Under the pieces are notes generated by a model. That model saw nothing but the letters and a program-made list of their open reading frames with translations. It was not told where the DNA came from and ran no database searches. Shown piece by piece: positions 54,316-63,660 of a stretch of DNA of 64,000 nt. Position numbers and translations under genes: made by a program. The DNA lies in assembly GCA_035299425.1 (NCBI GenBank), contig DATGWP010000181.1, forward strand, positions 1 to 64,000, read 5' to 3'. Positions within the stretch are counted from its first letter, which is position 1. Each line of letters starts with the position of its first letter. This DNA comes from Bog-950 sp035299425. GTDB lineage: Bacteria > Bacteroidota > Bacteroidia > Chitinophagales > LD1.

Positions 54316-55332
54316 CTACATAAAATGTTTTAGCAGGCGCACTTCTTCCTGGCTCAGGAACCTCCAGCGGCCACGGGGTAAATCCTTTTTGGTAAGGCCT
54401 GCAAAGAATACCCGGTCCAGCTTCTCAACTTCATAACCACAGGCTTCGAACAAGCGGCGTATAAAGCGGTTTTTGCCCGTGTGTATCTGCACACCTACTT
54501 CGGCTTTATTCTTAGGGTTAGGGTAAGCTATTTCGTCCAGTTCGGCAATGCCATCTTCCAGCACTACACCACCTTCGGCTATTTTATCAAAATCTTCTTT
54601 GCGTAATTTTTTATCCAGTATTACATGGTATACTTTCTTCACCTCGGTGCTTGGGTGGGTTAGCTTTTGTGCCAGCTCACCATCGTTGGTAATAAGCAAT
54701 ACGCCGGTAGTCTGGCGGTCGAGGCGACCCACAGGGTATAAACGTGGTTTCTTGATAGAATCTATCTGATCGTAAGCGCCGCGCAAAAGTTCCATTACGG
54801 TTTTGCGGTCGTTTTCATCTTTCACAGTGGTGATGTAATCCTTCGGTTTGTTCAGCAGTATGTAATACTTCTTCTCCAGCGAAAGCACCTTACCATCAAA
54901 CTCCACTTTATCTTTCACATTCACTTTGTGGCCCATTTCGCGCACCACAGTGCCGTTAACTTTTACACGGCCCTCTTTAATAAGGTCATCGGCAGCGCGG
55001 CGCGAAGCCACACCTGCATGCGATATGTATTTGTTCAAACGAACTTCATCAGGAAACTTTTCCTCCGGTGCATAAATCTCCTCTCCGTCAACTTCTTTAC
55101 CGCGCTTAGGGCTTACGTACTTTTTGGCAACAGATTTTTTATCGCCTTTGGTAGCGTCAAACTTTTTCTTCTCAAATTTCTTATCCAATGCACCACTGCT
55201 GCGCTCAAACATTTTTTTGGCGGCAGCCTCTAATGCGGGGTTCCCTTTCTTCGATTTATCCCACTTTTTGTAGGGAATAGAAGATGTTTTTGTTTCCCGC
55301 TTGGGGCCTTTATCTGATGATTTTTTCTGCAC
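54316..55332 (-). CDS. rluB: RsuA/RluB-family rRNA pseudouridine synthase
   Basis: A 338-residue enzyme. Residues 1-95 form a Lys-rich, low-complexity extension found in many Bacteroidota members. An S4 RNA-binding domain follows (about 97-145, VRLNKYISHAGVASRRAADDLI). The catalytic domain has YYILLNKPKDYITT and the motif GRLDRQTTGVLLITND, where D205 is the catalytic aspartate, then KKVYHV and TGKNRFIRRLFEACGYEV. It isomerises uridine in rRNA, most likely 23S as for RluB. RluE/RluF- or RsuA-type site preference cannot be excluded from sequence. It appears to be a single gene. Confidence 0.9.
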   Translation of the reverse strand: MQKKSSDKGPKRETKTSSIPYKKWDKSKKGNPALEAAAKKMFERSSGALDKKFEKKKFDATKGDKKSVAKKYVSPKRGKEVDGEEIYAPEEKFPDEVRLNKYISHAGVASRRAADDLIKEGRVKVNGTVVREMGHKVNVKDKVEFDGKVLSLEKKYYILLNKPKDYITTVKDENDRKTVMELLRGAYDQIDSIKKPRLYPVGRLDRQTTGVLLITNDGELAQKLTHPSTEVKKVYHVILDKKLRKEDFDKIAEGGVVLEDGIAELDEIAYPNPKNKAEVGVQIHTGKNRFIRRLFEACGYEVEKLDRVFFAGLTKKDLPRGRWRFLSQEEVRLLKHFM

Positions 55333-55427
55333 GTGGTAAACCTAAGTGATTCTTTAAATAATACAAACAAAATAGCCCTAAGACTTGCGAAGTTTTAAAA
55401 GCTTCAAAAGTCACTTATCGCACCCCT

Positions 55428-57542
55428 TTAATTTAATTCTATCGAGATAATTTCCACTCTTCTTTCAAGAGCAGCGGCGGGGTTATACACCGAATTGCGC
55501 TTATCAATCCGGCTATCGCTTATTTCTTTGGCGGCTGTTTCTTCACCAAACGATTCGTTTTTAATCAGCAGCTTACCACTGGCTATGTAGCTTAGCAACA
55601 TCCCCTCGCGGTAGTGGTAGAAGTAATTGCGCAACGATGCTACACGCCTGTAGCCCAGCTTAATGTTATACTCGTTAACGTTTAGCGGCGAGCAGTAACC
55701 CTTAACTGTAACTTCTACCTTATTGCCTGCCTCTAAAAGCTCTTTAAGCTGCGCACTGAATGCCACCAGGTCGTAGTAGCCTTTATCTACTTTGCTAATA
55801 AACAGCGAATCAATTTCCCTTTTAGCGCTTAGCTTATCATCGCCTTTCAATCCCTTCAAATATTCCCGCTCATATTCAAAGCGCCGCTGCGAGTAGGCCT
55901 CATACGTTTGGCGATAATCTAACTTAGTAGTATCGCTAAGTGTGCGGGCATCGGGTTCGTCGTTATGAAAATACAACTGCACGCCAACTTTTTGTTTTAC
56001 CTGTTTCAGTTCTTTATTGATAATAACATCCGGAACAATGGGCTTCTCCTGCGCCAACACAGGCGGCACCACCGGCGCAACTATAGGCGTATCCTGCTTA
56101 GCTGCAATTACAGATGTATCAACCTTAACTATTGCCGGGGTATCTACTACAACAGCCACAGGTGTATCTATCTTCACCACAGGTGGTTCAATAGGCCTTT
56201 GCACTTTTTTGCCTGTGCCATAAGCATAAATATCGTTACAGCAGGTTTCAGCTTCTATAAAATAAGAGCCCTTACGGTTAGATGTAATATACGCCCGCGA
56301 GTCATCTACCGCCTTTGAATAATACAAATCGTTCTGCGGTGTATTGATGGGCATCAGCAAATTCTTAGGGTCGCTCCACGTAGCTGCCTCACCGGTAGTT
56401 TCAAAAATATCGTAGCCGCCAAAACCGTAATGCCAGTCGCTGCTAAAAAACAGCTTCTTATTATTTACATCATAAAACGGTGTTATCTCGTTGCCCTGGC
56501 TGTTTATTTTGGTTCCTGCATTTACAGCAGGCTGATAGGTACCATCGGCATTCAGTTTGCTCACCCAAATATCCATTTGTCCCTGCCCCCCTTCTCGGTC
56601 CGATGAGAAGAATAACACCTCATTGCCTGCCTTATCAAAACCAATGGCAGGCTGTGTGTTGGTAGCAGCCGGGTCGTTTACCTGCTCGCCCAATTTCTCG
56701 GCCGGCGACCACTTAAACGTATCGAACTTAGTTACATAAATATCGCAACGTGTTTTTGTTTTGTCCTTCTGCTCGCATTGGGTAAAAACAAATTTTCTCG
56801 AGTCGGGCGAGTAGTTGCCGTTGCCTATGTTCAACTCCTGGTTAGCACCTTCAGGCGTATAGGTCAATGCAAAGTTGGGCGGCTGATTGTAGATGCGCAC
56901 CAGGTACTTCTCATTCTTTTTATCGGTAGATATATTGTGCAGCGCCGAGTATTGAATCTTATCGGGAAACACATGCATGGCATTGAACTCCGATTGCGGT
57001 GTATTTACCTCCTTACCCAGGTGCTCAATCTTTATTGAATCATTTTTCTTCGCGTTATCCCGTATCCAGTTACAGGCCTCTATTTCCTGTTGGGCCTTAG
57101 CATGGTAATAATCTTTCTTCCTGTTCTTATTATGAAAGCGGTGGAACAGCTTTTGAGCCTCTTCGCATTTACACTCGCAGGTGTTGCGCAGCACCTCGCC
57201 CAGCCAGAATATGGCCATGGGGTACTTATTGCTTTTATCCAGTTTTAGCACAGCACGGTAACCCGCAGTGGCACCCACCAGGTCATTAAACATGCGGCTG
57301 GCCTCGGCGTACTTATAATGCAACTCAGCATTCTCATCATCCTTTTTAATGGCATCGTTGTAATAGCGCGATGCCGCGTAGTAATCGCCCTCTTCAACTT
57401 TCTTATCGCCGGCTTTGGTCAACTGCAACGCAGATTGCGCATTAGAATCTACTACTATCAATAGCAGACACAACAGGGCAAGAAATATGCCCCTGCATTT
57501 AGTTGCCGTCTGATGATTGATAACTGCTAACTGTATTCTCAT
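55428..57542 (-). CDS. OmpA-family protein with TPR and PD40 propeller
   Basis: A 704-residue protein if started at MRIQLAVINH (57542), whose ATG overlaps the PorP stop as ATGA; an upstream ATG at 57557 is possible. A signal peptide is followed by TPR-like helices (about 40-115: AASRYYNDAIKKDDENAELHYKYAEA), a Cys cluster CECKCEEAQKLF, then WD40-like PD40 blades (about 175-430: YSPDSRKFVFTQC, EVLFFSSDREGGQGQMDIWVSKL, LFFSSDWHYGFGGYDIF). A Pro/Val/Asp linker (about 455-530) leads to an OmpA-type peptidoglycan-binding domain (VEVTVKGYCSPLNVNEYNIKLG ... ERRVEIISIEL). It resembles the T9SS accessory protein PorE but lacks an evident CRD. It likely links an outer-membrane PorP/SprF complex to peptidoglycan. 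Confidence 0.9.
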   Translation of the reverse strand: MRIQLAVINHQTATKCRGIFLALLCLLLIVVDSNAQSALQLTKAGDKKVEEGDYYAASRYYNDAIKKDDENAELHYKYAEASRMFNDLVGATAGYRAVLKLDKSNKYPMAIFWLGEVLRNTCECKCEEAQKLFHRFHNKNRKKDYYHAKAQQEIEACNWIRDNAKKNDSIKIEHLGKEVNTPQSEFNAMHVFPDKIQYSALHNISTDKKNEKYLVRIYNQPPNFALTYTPEGANQELNIGNGNYSPDSRKFVFTQCEQKDKTKTRCDIYVTKFDTFKWSPAEKLGEQVNDPAATNTQPAIGFDKAGNEVLFFSSDREGGQGQMDIWVSKLNADGTYQPAVNAGTKINSQGNEITPFYDVNNKKLFFSSDWHYGFGGYDIFETTGEAATWSDPKNLLMPINTPQNDLYYSKAVDDSRAYITSNRKGSYFIEAETCCNDIYAYGTGKKVQRPIEPPVVKIDTPVAVVVDTPAIVKVDTSVIAAKQDTPIVAPVVPPVLAQEKPIVPDVIINKELKQVKQKVGVQLYFHNDEPDARTLSDTTKLDYRQTYEAYSQRRFEYEREYLKGLKGDDKLSAKREIDSLFISKVDKGYYDLVAFSAQLKELLEAGNKVEVTVKGYCSPLNVNEYNIKLGYRRVASLRNYFYHYREGMLLSYIASGKLLIKNESFGEETAAKEISDSRIDKRNSVYNPAAALERRVEIISIELN

Positions 57543-58603
57543 AGAAACGCCGGACACACCGCCCCCGGTTTATTTATCTTTTTCACTTTGGCTAATATGT
57601 ATATCACGCTCACTTCAAAGCCACCATTGTAGCGGCTGGCTGCGCGCAGCTTCGAAAAGTTCACATCGTAGCTAAGGTTTACCTGCAGGTTGTCGTAATC
57701 CATACCGGCAAATAACCAGCCTGCCTCGGCCGAGCGGCCATAAGCACCCAGATTAAGCGCAATGGTATGCAGCGATTTCATAGCTACATAATACTTTACA
57801 TGCGCGCCATAGCCTACTTCGTATTTGCTATCCTGCATTTGAAACTGCACCTCAGGCACTATATCTACCCGCTTGGCCACCTTAGCCTGCGCGCGGGTGT
57901 GTACCGTAAAACGCGGGTTTAGCTTAACCGAGTTATCGTTATAAAAAGTTTGCTTAGGCTGTGTTAAGTGCGTAGCACCAAAGCCTACAGTAAAATTTGT
58001 GCGCTCTGTTTTTGTATAGCGATATGCAAGGCCCACACCCAGATCGAAATAATTAAACCGTGTGCGCGCAAAGGTTTCATCTACACCAATGTTAGGGTCA
58101 AACACATCACCGTTCCACTGGTTGTCAAAATTGAGTTTGCTGTAATTAATGTTGCGGTTAACCAGGCCAAACTGCATACCACCGCTTAGTGCGTGGTGGT
58201 TCTTCTTATCCAGCATCTTTGTGTAAGAAACAGATAGCGCTGTATTAAGCGAGGTAAAACGCGAATCGCCTGCACGGTCAAAAAAGAACACCAGCCCCCC
58301 TCCTATCCTATCGCCGTTTTTAAGTGTGGCGAAATTCATTTCGGCCGATGCTGAGAAGGTATTATACCTAACCGGTACCGATGGCCACTGGTTGCGGTAG
58401 TTGCCTACAAACCTAAAATCGCCATCGAACAAATTAGTGTTAGCGGGGTTTTGGTTCAGCGGCGAAAAATTGAACTGAGAGAAGTGTATATCCTGTGCTT
58501 GTAGATCACAGAACACAGAGCCCAGACCATATACAAATACAAGCGCCAGAAACAATGTTCTGCTACCTGCCTTCATATATGTATAGCTTCTTTTCATTTT
58601 CAA
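57539..58603 (-). CDS. PorP/SprF family outer-membrane protein
   Basis: A 354-residue beta-barrel of the PorP/SprF family, type IX secretion accessory proteins that often pair with a type B cargo. The signal peptide ends at DLQAQ and leads into DIHFSQFNFSPLNQNPANTNLFDGDFR and the family phrase YRNQWPS. Aromatic-ended beta-strands continue to the C-terminus, which ends VCPAFL, close to the usual CPRF ending. It starts 7 bp after the upstream cargo gene stop and overlaps the next gene by 4 bp (ATGA), so the three genes form one transcript. Confidence 0.93.
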   Translation of the reverse strand: MKMKRSYTYMKAGSRTLFLALVFVYGLGSVFCDLQAQDIHFSQFNFSPLNQNPANTNLFDGDFRFVGNYRNQWPSVPVRYNTFSASAEMNFATLKNGDRIGGGLVFFFDRAGDSRFTSLNTALSVSYTKMLDKKNHHALSGGMQFGLVNRNINYSKLNFDNQWNGDVFDPNIGVDETFARTRFNYFDLGVGLAYRYTKTERTNFTVGFGATHLTQPKQTFYNDNSVKLNPRFTVHTRAQAKVAKRVDIVPEVQFQMQDSKYEVGYGAHVKYYVAMKSLHTIALNLGAYGRSAEAGWLFAGMDYDNLQVNLSYDVNFSKLRAASRYNGGFEVSVIYILAKVKKINKPGAVCPAFL

Positions 58604-58610
58604 ATCCCTA

Positions 58611-61600
58611 TTATCTTATTAAAGTCACATTGCCCTTCAACTCAAACTTTTTGCCGCCATCGCACAGGCCCTCGGCATACCAGCCAAATACAGCAGGGTC
58701 AATTTTCTTACCGTTAAACGTTCCGTCCCAGCCTTTGCTTATATCCTTGGTGTCAAACATTTTTTGCCCCCAGCGGTCGTATACTGCAAAATATAACTGT
58801 GTTACATTATTAGCGCGCACATACAATACATCATTCTTACCATCACCGTTAGGCGAAAACGCATTGGGTATATACACCGTGGTTTGCTCGCACGGTGTGC
58901 GCTCCAGGTAAACCCACACGGTATCTGTTTTGGCGCAACCGTTTCCATCACGCACTTCTACTACGTATGCGCGGGTTTCGCGTGGGCTGGCCACCGGGTT
59001 TACTATATCCAGCGCACTAAGTGTAGAGTCTGCATTCCACATCAGCCATACCGCGTTAGTTGAATCGGCCTGTAGTTGCGATGTTTGGCCTAACTTGATA
59101 GTATCGGGGGTAGCCGTGGCTACTACATTGGGCGCTGGGGTAAATATGCTGATGGTTACCGAGTCGGTATATTGGCACTGGTAGCTGTTTTGCGCAGTTA
59201 CTACAAAGGTGGTGGTTTGCCCTACCCACACCGTTGGTGTAGCAGTGCTGTCTCCGCTTACTATACTGGCATTGGGGCTCCAGTCGTAAACCAGCGGCAC
59301 CGCAATATTTAAATGGTTGGCCTGTAGCTGTATATTGCTGCCGCTACAAATAACCATATCGGGGTTTATAGATATAGAATCGTACACCACATTTACAGTT
59401 TGAAATATTGAGTCGCTGCAAACACCATTTGAAATCTCTAACAGGTAGGTGGTAGTATCTAACGGAAAAGCCTGAGGATTAGGTATAGCCGCATTGCTTA
59501 GCGTGGCGGCCGGCTGCCAGGTGTAAGTATTGCCGGTAGCTGCAAAGCCTATTAAGGTAGTATCGCCATAGCAAATAGTAATTGCCGGTAGCGGGTAGGT
59601 AGTATCGCTTAGCAAAATAAGTTGCTTGGTCACCGAGTCTACCCTAAGACAGCCGCTATTGTCGCGTACTACCAGGGTAATAGTTTGTATGTTGCCCTGT
59701 GTGTAAATGTGTATAGGGTTTTGCAGGGTAGATGTAGTGCCATCGCCAAAATTCCACAGGTAAGTAGCACCGGGGCCTTCGTCCCCGGTACTGGTAAATT
59801 CTGCCGTATCGGGCAGGCAACCACTGGCGGGCAACAAAAAGTCGGCATTTAAAGGTACAGGCGGTGGCAAAAGTATGCGCACCGAATCGGAATACAAACA
59901 GCCTAAAGATGTTTGCGCCGTAAGGTATACGGTAGTATCGGCCGTAATTACTGCCAGCGGGTTAGCCGTAGCAGCACCGGCTATTATAACACCGGCCGGT
60001 GTCCAGGTATATTGCACAAAAGTGTTGCCGCTGTTGCTGGTAGCGCTTAGCACGGTGGTATCGCCGGGGCAGGTGATAGGCGTGTTGGTTATATTCAAAT
60101 CATCGGTGGTTACTGTTACCGTTTGCCTGAATGTATCGGTACACACACCGTTAGACACCAGCAACTGATACGTAGTAGTGGCCAGCGGCGATGCTATAGG
60201 GTTAGATACATCACTCTCATTAAGCGAACCGGTAGGGCTCCACTGATAAGTTAAGGTAGTATCGTTAGTAGGTGGCAGGCCTATCTGCACGCTTTGTGCC
60301 GGGCAAATAGTAGCTGGTGATAAGATGTCGGTGCCCGCGCTCGATAGCACCAGTATCTGCGCTTGTGCGGTATCACTGAAATTGCAGGTGCCGGGGTCGC
60401 TTACTATAAGTGTAATGGTATATACACCCGACTGCGTAAATGTATGCTGCGGGTTCTGCTGTGCAGATGTTCCACCATCGCCAAATGTCCAGCTATAGGT
60501 AGCGGCACCACTGGCGGTGCTGGTATTGGTAATTGGCGTAGCTATACCCGCACAGGCAGCGCTTACATTAAAATCGGCCAGCACTATAGGCAGGTTAAAA
60601 TCGAATTTAAAAACCCCGTTATTACAATTAGGCGAATTATTAACCTGCGATACTGCACCCGCTGTGGTAGGAAAATCATCATTATTGCCACAACCGGCAC
60701 ACACGCTTTGGTAAACAACACCCCCGCGGTCAAACCGCGAGGTGCCGCCATCCACATGCTCCTGGCTTACCGGACCGCCAAAATAAGTAGCATACGATAA
60801 TGCCGAGGCATCATCCTCTATCACCATCAAATAAAAATCGCTGTTATCGGTCGTGCTTTGGTGGGCATCGTTAGTCACCGGTAAACCGGCAGTGCCACCA
60901 AAACCATTTACCGCGCCACCCCAGCCCGCTACATACACTTTGTTACATAAATCCACCAAAAAGGCGGTAGGCGAAATTGGCGGTATGCCGGTGGCTTGCC
61001 CCAGCGAAGTGCTCCACACTATGGTATCTAACTGTGGTTTTAATTTAGTAATAAACAAACCACCGTTCACCACATTGTAAGCAGCATTCCTTATATAGTT
61101 ACTTCCGCTCGACTCTACCTGCCCCAGCAAAAACACCTCATCATTACGGTTTGCCTCAATAAAAAATGCCTGGTCGTAATCGCTGTAGCCGTAATAGCTC
61201 GATTGCAATATCTGCTGCCCGGTTTTACTTATGTGCGCCACAAACCCATCGCAATCGCCACCGGCAAATGTTTGTTGCAGCGAGCCTGTAGTTACCGGAA
61301 AGTTAGTTGACTGCGTGCCACCCGTAATATACAGGTCATCGTTCTTATCCAGCGATAAGGAATACACTGCATCATCATCATTACCGCCTATGTAACTGCT
61401 CCATATTATATTGGTCAGGTTGTTATTCATTTTAATTATCACCCCATCTAACCCTCCACCGGCATAAGCCGGTTGAAACGGCGAACCGGTTATAGGAAAA
61501 TCGGCAGACCGGGTGCAGGTTACCACATACACATTGTTTTGGTCATCTATATCTATTTCACCTCTTACCTGGTCGGCATAGTTGTATAGTAGCTGTGTCG

Positions 61601-62876
61601 AAATATTTAAGCCATCATTACCGGTGCCGCCCACATATGTTGAAGCCAGCAGTTGGGTACCATCGTTGCTCAATCGTGTTATTACTATATCGCTGCCAAA
61701 CTGATAGTGTACCCCAAGGCCGTTAAATGCATTAGGGTTTGGCCCACCGGCAAATGTGCGGTCATAAGCATTGGCTGTAGTAGGAAAATTATTAGAAGAG
61801 GTGGTACCAAAGATGAACAGTTCATCATTACTATTTACAATAAGCGAATGCGGTAGCTCATCCGAAACCCCACCTAAGTAAGTAGAGTAAATACGGCTCG
61901 TTCCATCTGCCGAATACTTGGTAATGCCAATATCGGTACCGCTCAGGCTGCCCGCCCCGGTGCCGCCCGCCCAGGTAGTTTGGTAAGCGCCCAGTGTAAC
62001 CGGGTAGCCGCCGCCCGGCTCATTGATGAATACACTACCTGCTGCATAAGCATTTTTACGGCTATCGTAGGTGGCGCTATAGCCAAAGTTATCGGCAAAC
62101 GAACCACTGAATGTGCTGAAAATTAGCGTAGGGTCTATTACCAATTCATACTGCTTATTATATCCTTTGGGGAAAGCAAACGAAAGCTCATTACCATTCA
62201 GCACATACGCACATTCTACTTCGGTTTTTACCCCGTTTATTAGTTGATAAGCATACGGCGCCTGCTCTACCGCTGTACCCAGCGATGTAGTTACATGCAA
62301 CGCTTTATCTATTAGCTGCAGGCTGTTTACACCCGCATAGCTTAACTTAATTTGCTCCGGGCTGCTACCTGCTTTTATTACAAAATCATACTTCACATTT
62401 GCCTTATCTGAATATACATTCAACGCTATGCCCTTATACAACTCCGGGTATCTTACCTCGCGATACCCCGCCACGCGCGATGCCCATTTAGATTTATCGT
62501 TGCCAATAAAGTAGTTGAAATACTCGCTAAGCTTATCTGTGCCCTGCGGCTGGCAAGTGGTCGATGCCCCTATAAATGAAACCCTGAAAGCGTGGCAATG
62601 AAAAGTTTTATCAAAATCGGGCGTATATGAATGCTGGTGGTGCTGGTCGCCCCTTATACGTTTCAAATCATCCAGCGAAAACAGGTTGTAGGTAAAAGCG
62701 CCCTTCTCCAGCAGCATATTGCCGCCCTTCATGGGTGCGTTAAACACAATGCGCTCATCCCACTGCCCTTTGTTTTGCTTAAAAACCAGTTGACGGCAAT
62801 CGGCGCAAGATGCGCCTGCAAAGCCATTAATTGTAAGCGCCGTTAAAAATAAAAGCGTGGATAAAAATTGCCTCAT
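58611..62876 (-). CDS. Large T9SS type B (CHU_C) cargo with SBBP and PKD repeats
   Basis: A 1421-residue secreted protein. The signal peptide is followed by a DUF7948-like N-terminal domain (LVFKQNKGQWDERIVFNAP, YFIGNDKSKWASRV, YPELYKGIALNVYSDK; about 30-260). Next are SBBP-type beta-propeller repeats (YSTYLGGVSDELPHSL, ASTYVGGTGNDG, WSSYIGGNDDDAVYSL; about 260-720), then PKD domains (YSWTFGDGGTSAQQNPQHTF and YLWNFGDGTTSTLQNP) alternating with Ig-like segments (TTYQLLVSNGVC). The type B sorting domain covers the last ~90 residues (IPNAFSPNGDGKND ... VYDRWGQKMFD ... WDGTFNGK). It belongs with the downstream PorP/SprF and OmpA-family genes, the standard cargo-partner arrangement. Confidence 0.93.
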   Translation of the reverse strand: MRQFLSTLLFLTALTINGFAGASCADCRQLVFKQNKGQWDERIVFNAPMKGGNMLLEKGAFTYNLFSLDDLKRIRGDQHHQHSYTPDFDKTFHCHAFRVSFIGASTTCQPQGTDKLSEYFNYFIGNDKSKWASRVAGYREVRYPELYKGIALNVYSDKANVKYDFVIKAGSSPEQIKLSYAGVNSLQLIDKALHVTTSLGTAVEQAPYAYQLINGVKTEVECAYVLNGNELSFAFPKGYNKQYELVIDPTLIFSTFSGSFADNFGYSATYDSRKNAYAAGSVFINEPGGGYPVTLGAYQTTWAGGTGAGSLSGTDIGITKYSADGTSRIYSTYLGGVSDELPHSLIVNSNDELFIFGTTSSNNFPTTANAYDRTFAGGPNPNAFNGLGVHYQFGSDIVITRLSNDGTQLLASTYVGGTGNDGLNISTQLLYNYADQVRGEIDIDDQNNVYVVTCTRSADFPITGSPFQPAYAGGGLDGVIIKMNNNLTNIIWSSYIGGNDDDAVYSLSLDKNDDLYITGGTQSTNFPVTTGSLQQTFAGGDCDGFVAHISKTGQQILQSSYYGYSDYDQAFFIEANRNDEVFLLGQVESSGSNYIRNAAYNVVNGGLFITKLKPQLDTIVWSTSLGQATGIPPISPTAFLVDLCNKVYVAGWGGAVNGFGGTAGLPVTNDAHQSTTDNSDFYLMVIEDDASALSYATYFGGPVSQEHVDGGTSRFDRGGVVYQSVCAGCGNNDDFPTTAGAVSQVNNSPNCNNGVFKFDFNLPIVLADFNVSAACAGIATPITNTSTASGAATYSWTFGDGGTSAQQNPQHTFTQSGVYTITLIVSDPGTCNFSDTAQAQILVLSSAGTDILSPATICPAQSVQIGLPPTNDTTLTYQWSPTGSLNESDVSNPIASPLATTTYQLLVSNGVCTDTFRQTVTVTTDDLNITNTPITCPGDTTVLSATSNSGNTFVQYTWTPAGVIIAGAATANPLAVITADTTVYLTAQTSLGCLYSDSVRILLPPPVPLNADFLLPASGCLPDTAEFTSTGDEGPGATYLWNFGDGTTSTLQNPIHIYTQGNIQTITLVVRDNSGCLRVDSVTKQLILLSDTTYPLPAITICYGDTTLIGFAATGNTYTWQPAATLSNAAIPNPQAFPLDTTTYLLEISNGVCSDSIFQTVNVVYDSISINPDMVICSGSNIQLQANHLNIAVPLVYDWSPNASIVSGDSTATPTVWVGQTTTFVVTAQNSYQCQYTDSVTISIFTPAPNVVATATPDTIKLGQTSQLQADSTNAVWLMWNADSTLSALDIVNPVASPRETRAYVVEVRDGNGCAKTDTVWVYLERTPCEQTTVYIPNAFSPNGDGKNDVLYVRANNVTQLYFAVYDRWGQKMFDTKDISKGWDGTFNGKKIDPAVFGWYAEGLCDGGKKFELKGNVTLIR

Positions 62877-62920
62877 AGGTTACAGTTACCAAAATAAGGA
62901 AAGTATTTTGAATAGTAAGA

Positions 62921-62948
62921 GCAAAAACCCTGCGCTTAGGTTGCGCAG
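62921..62948 (-). terminator. Terminator of the atpG-scpB transcript
   Basis: CTGCGC (62930-62935) pairs with GCGCAG (62943-62948). On the minus strand it is followed by GGGTTTTTG. It begins about 20 bp past the scpB stop and separates scpB from the type B cargo operon. Confidence 0.65.
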
Positions 62949-62969
62949 TAACAAAACGGAGGGAATGGA

Positions 62970-63644
62970 TTACTGGTTGCCTTCTTTGTTGGGTGTATTA
63001 TCAGCCTCAGGCTCATCGCTGGTGGCATTGTTCTCATCAAACAACTCTGCCACAGGTGGCGCGTCAGATATTACTTCCGGCACTTCGCCTACAGTATTGC
63101 CATCAGGCTGCGGCAATACATCTTTAAGCTTAGGCAACTCTTCGGTAGAGTTAATACCAAAATAATCGAGGAATGTTTGGGTTACTCTATATAATATGGG
63201 TTTGCCGGGTGCATTCTCCAGGCGGCCGCAAATTTCAATCAACTCTTTTTCCAATAGCTTTTCTACCGAGTAGTTGCAATCTACACCGCGTATCTTTTCG
63301 CACTCTACTTTGGTAATAGGGCCGCGGTAAGCAATAATAGAAAGTGTTTCCAGCGCAGCAGTAGACAAGCGCTTCTTCTCCTTCTGGCCAATAAAGGTAG
63401 CTACGGTATTATAGTACTCAGCTTTAGTAAAAAACTGGTAGCCTCCACCTATTACACGCAGTTCAAATGCATAAATATCACTTCTGAATTTTTCCTGCAG
63501 GTCGTTTAATACCGACTCTACAATCTGCGCATCCAGCACAGTGCCCGGAAAAGCCTTGCTCAACACACTTATTATATCCTCTTTGGTAACAGCGGTTTCG
63601 CTGCTAAACACTAAGGCCTCTATATGTTGATGAAGATTTTCCAT
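62970..63644 (-). CDS. scpB: SMC-ScpAB condensin subunit ScpB
   Basis: A 224-residue winged-helix protein that binds ScpA in the chromosome-condensing SMC complex. Family features: HIEALVFSSETAVTKEDI near the N-terminus, RLSTAALETLSIIAYRGPITKVECEKIRGV (central helix-turn-helix) and GRLENAPGKPILYRVTQTFLDYFGI. The C-terminal tail is acidic and variable. It starts 16 bp after the atpG stop on the same strand. Confidence 0.94.
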   Translation of the reverse strand: MENLHQHIEALVFSSETAVTKEDIISVLSKAFPGTVLDAQIVESVLNDLQEKFRSDIYAFELRVIGGGYQFFTKAEYYNTVATFIGQKEKKRLSTAALETLSIIAYRGPITKVECEKIRGVDCNYSVEKLLEKELIEICGRLENAPGKPILYRVTQTFLDYFGINSTEELPKLKDVLPQPDGNTVGEVPEVISDAPPVAELFDENNATSDEPEADNTPNKEGNQ

Positions 63645-63660
63645 TAGGGTATAAACTTAA

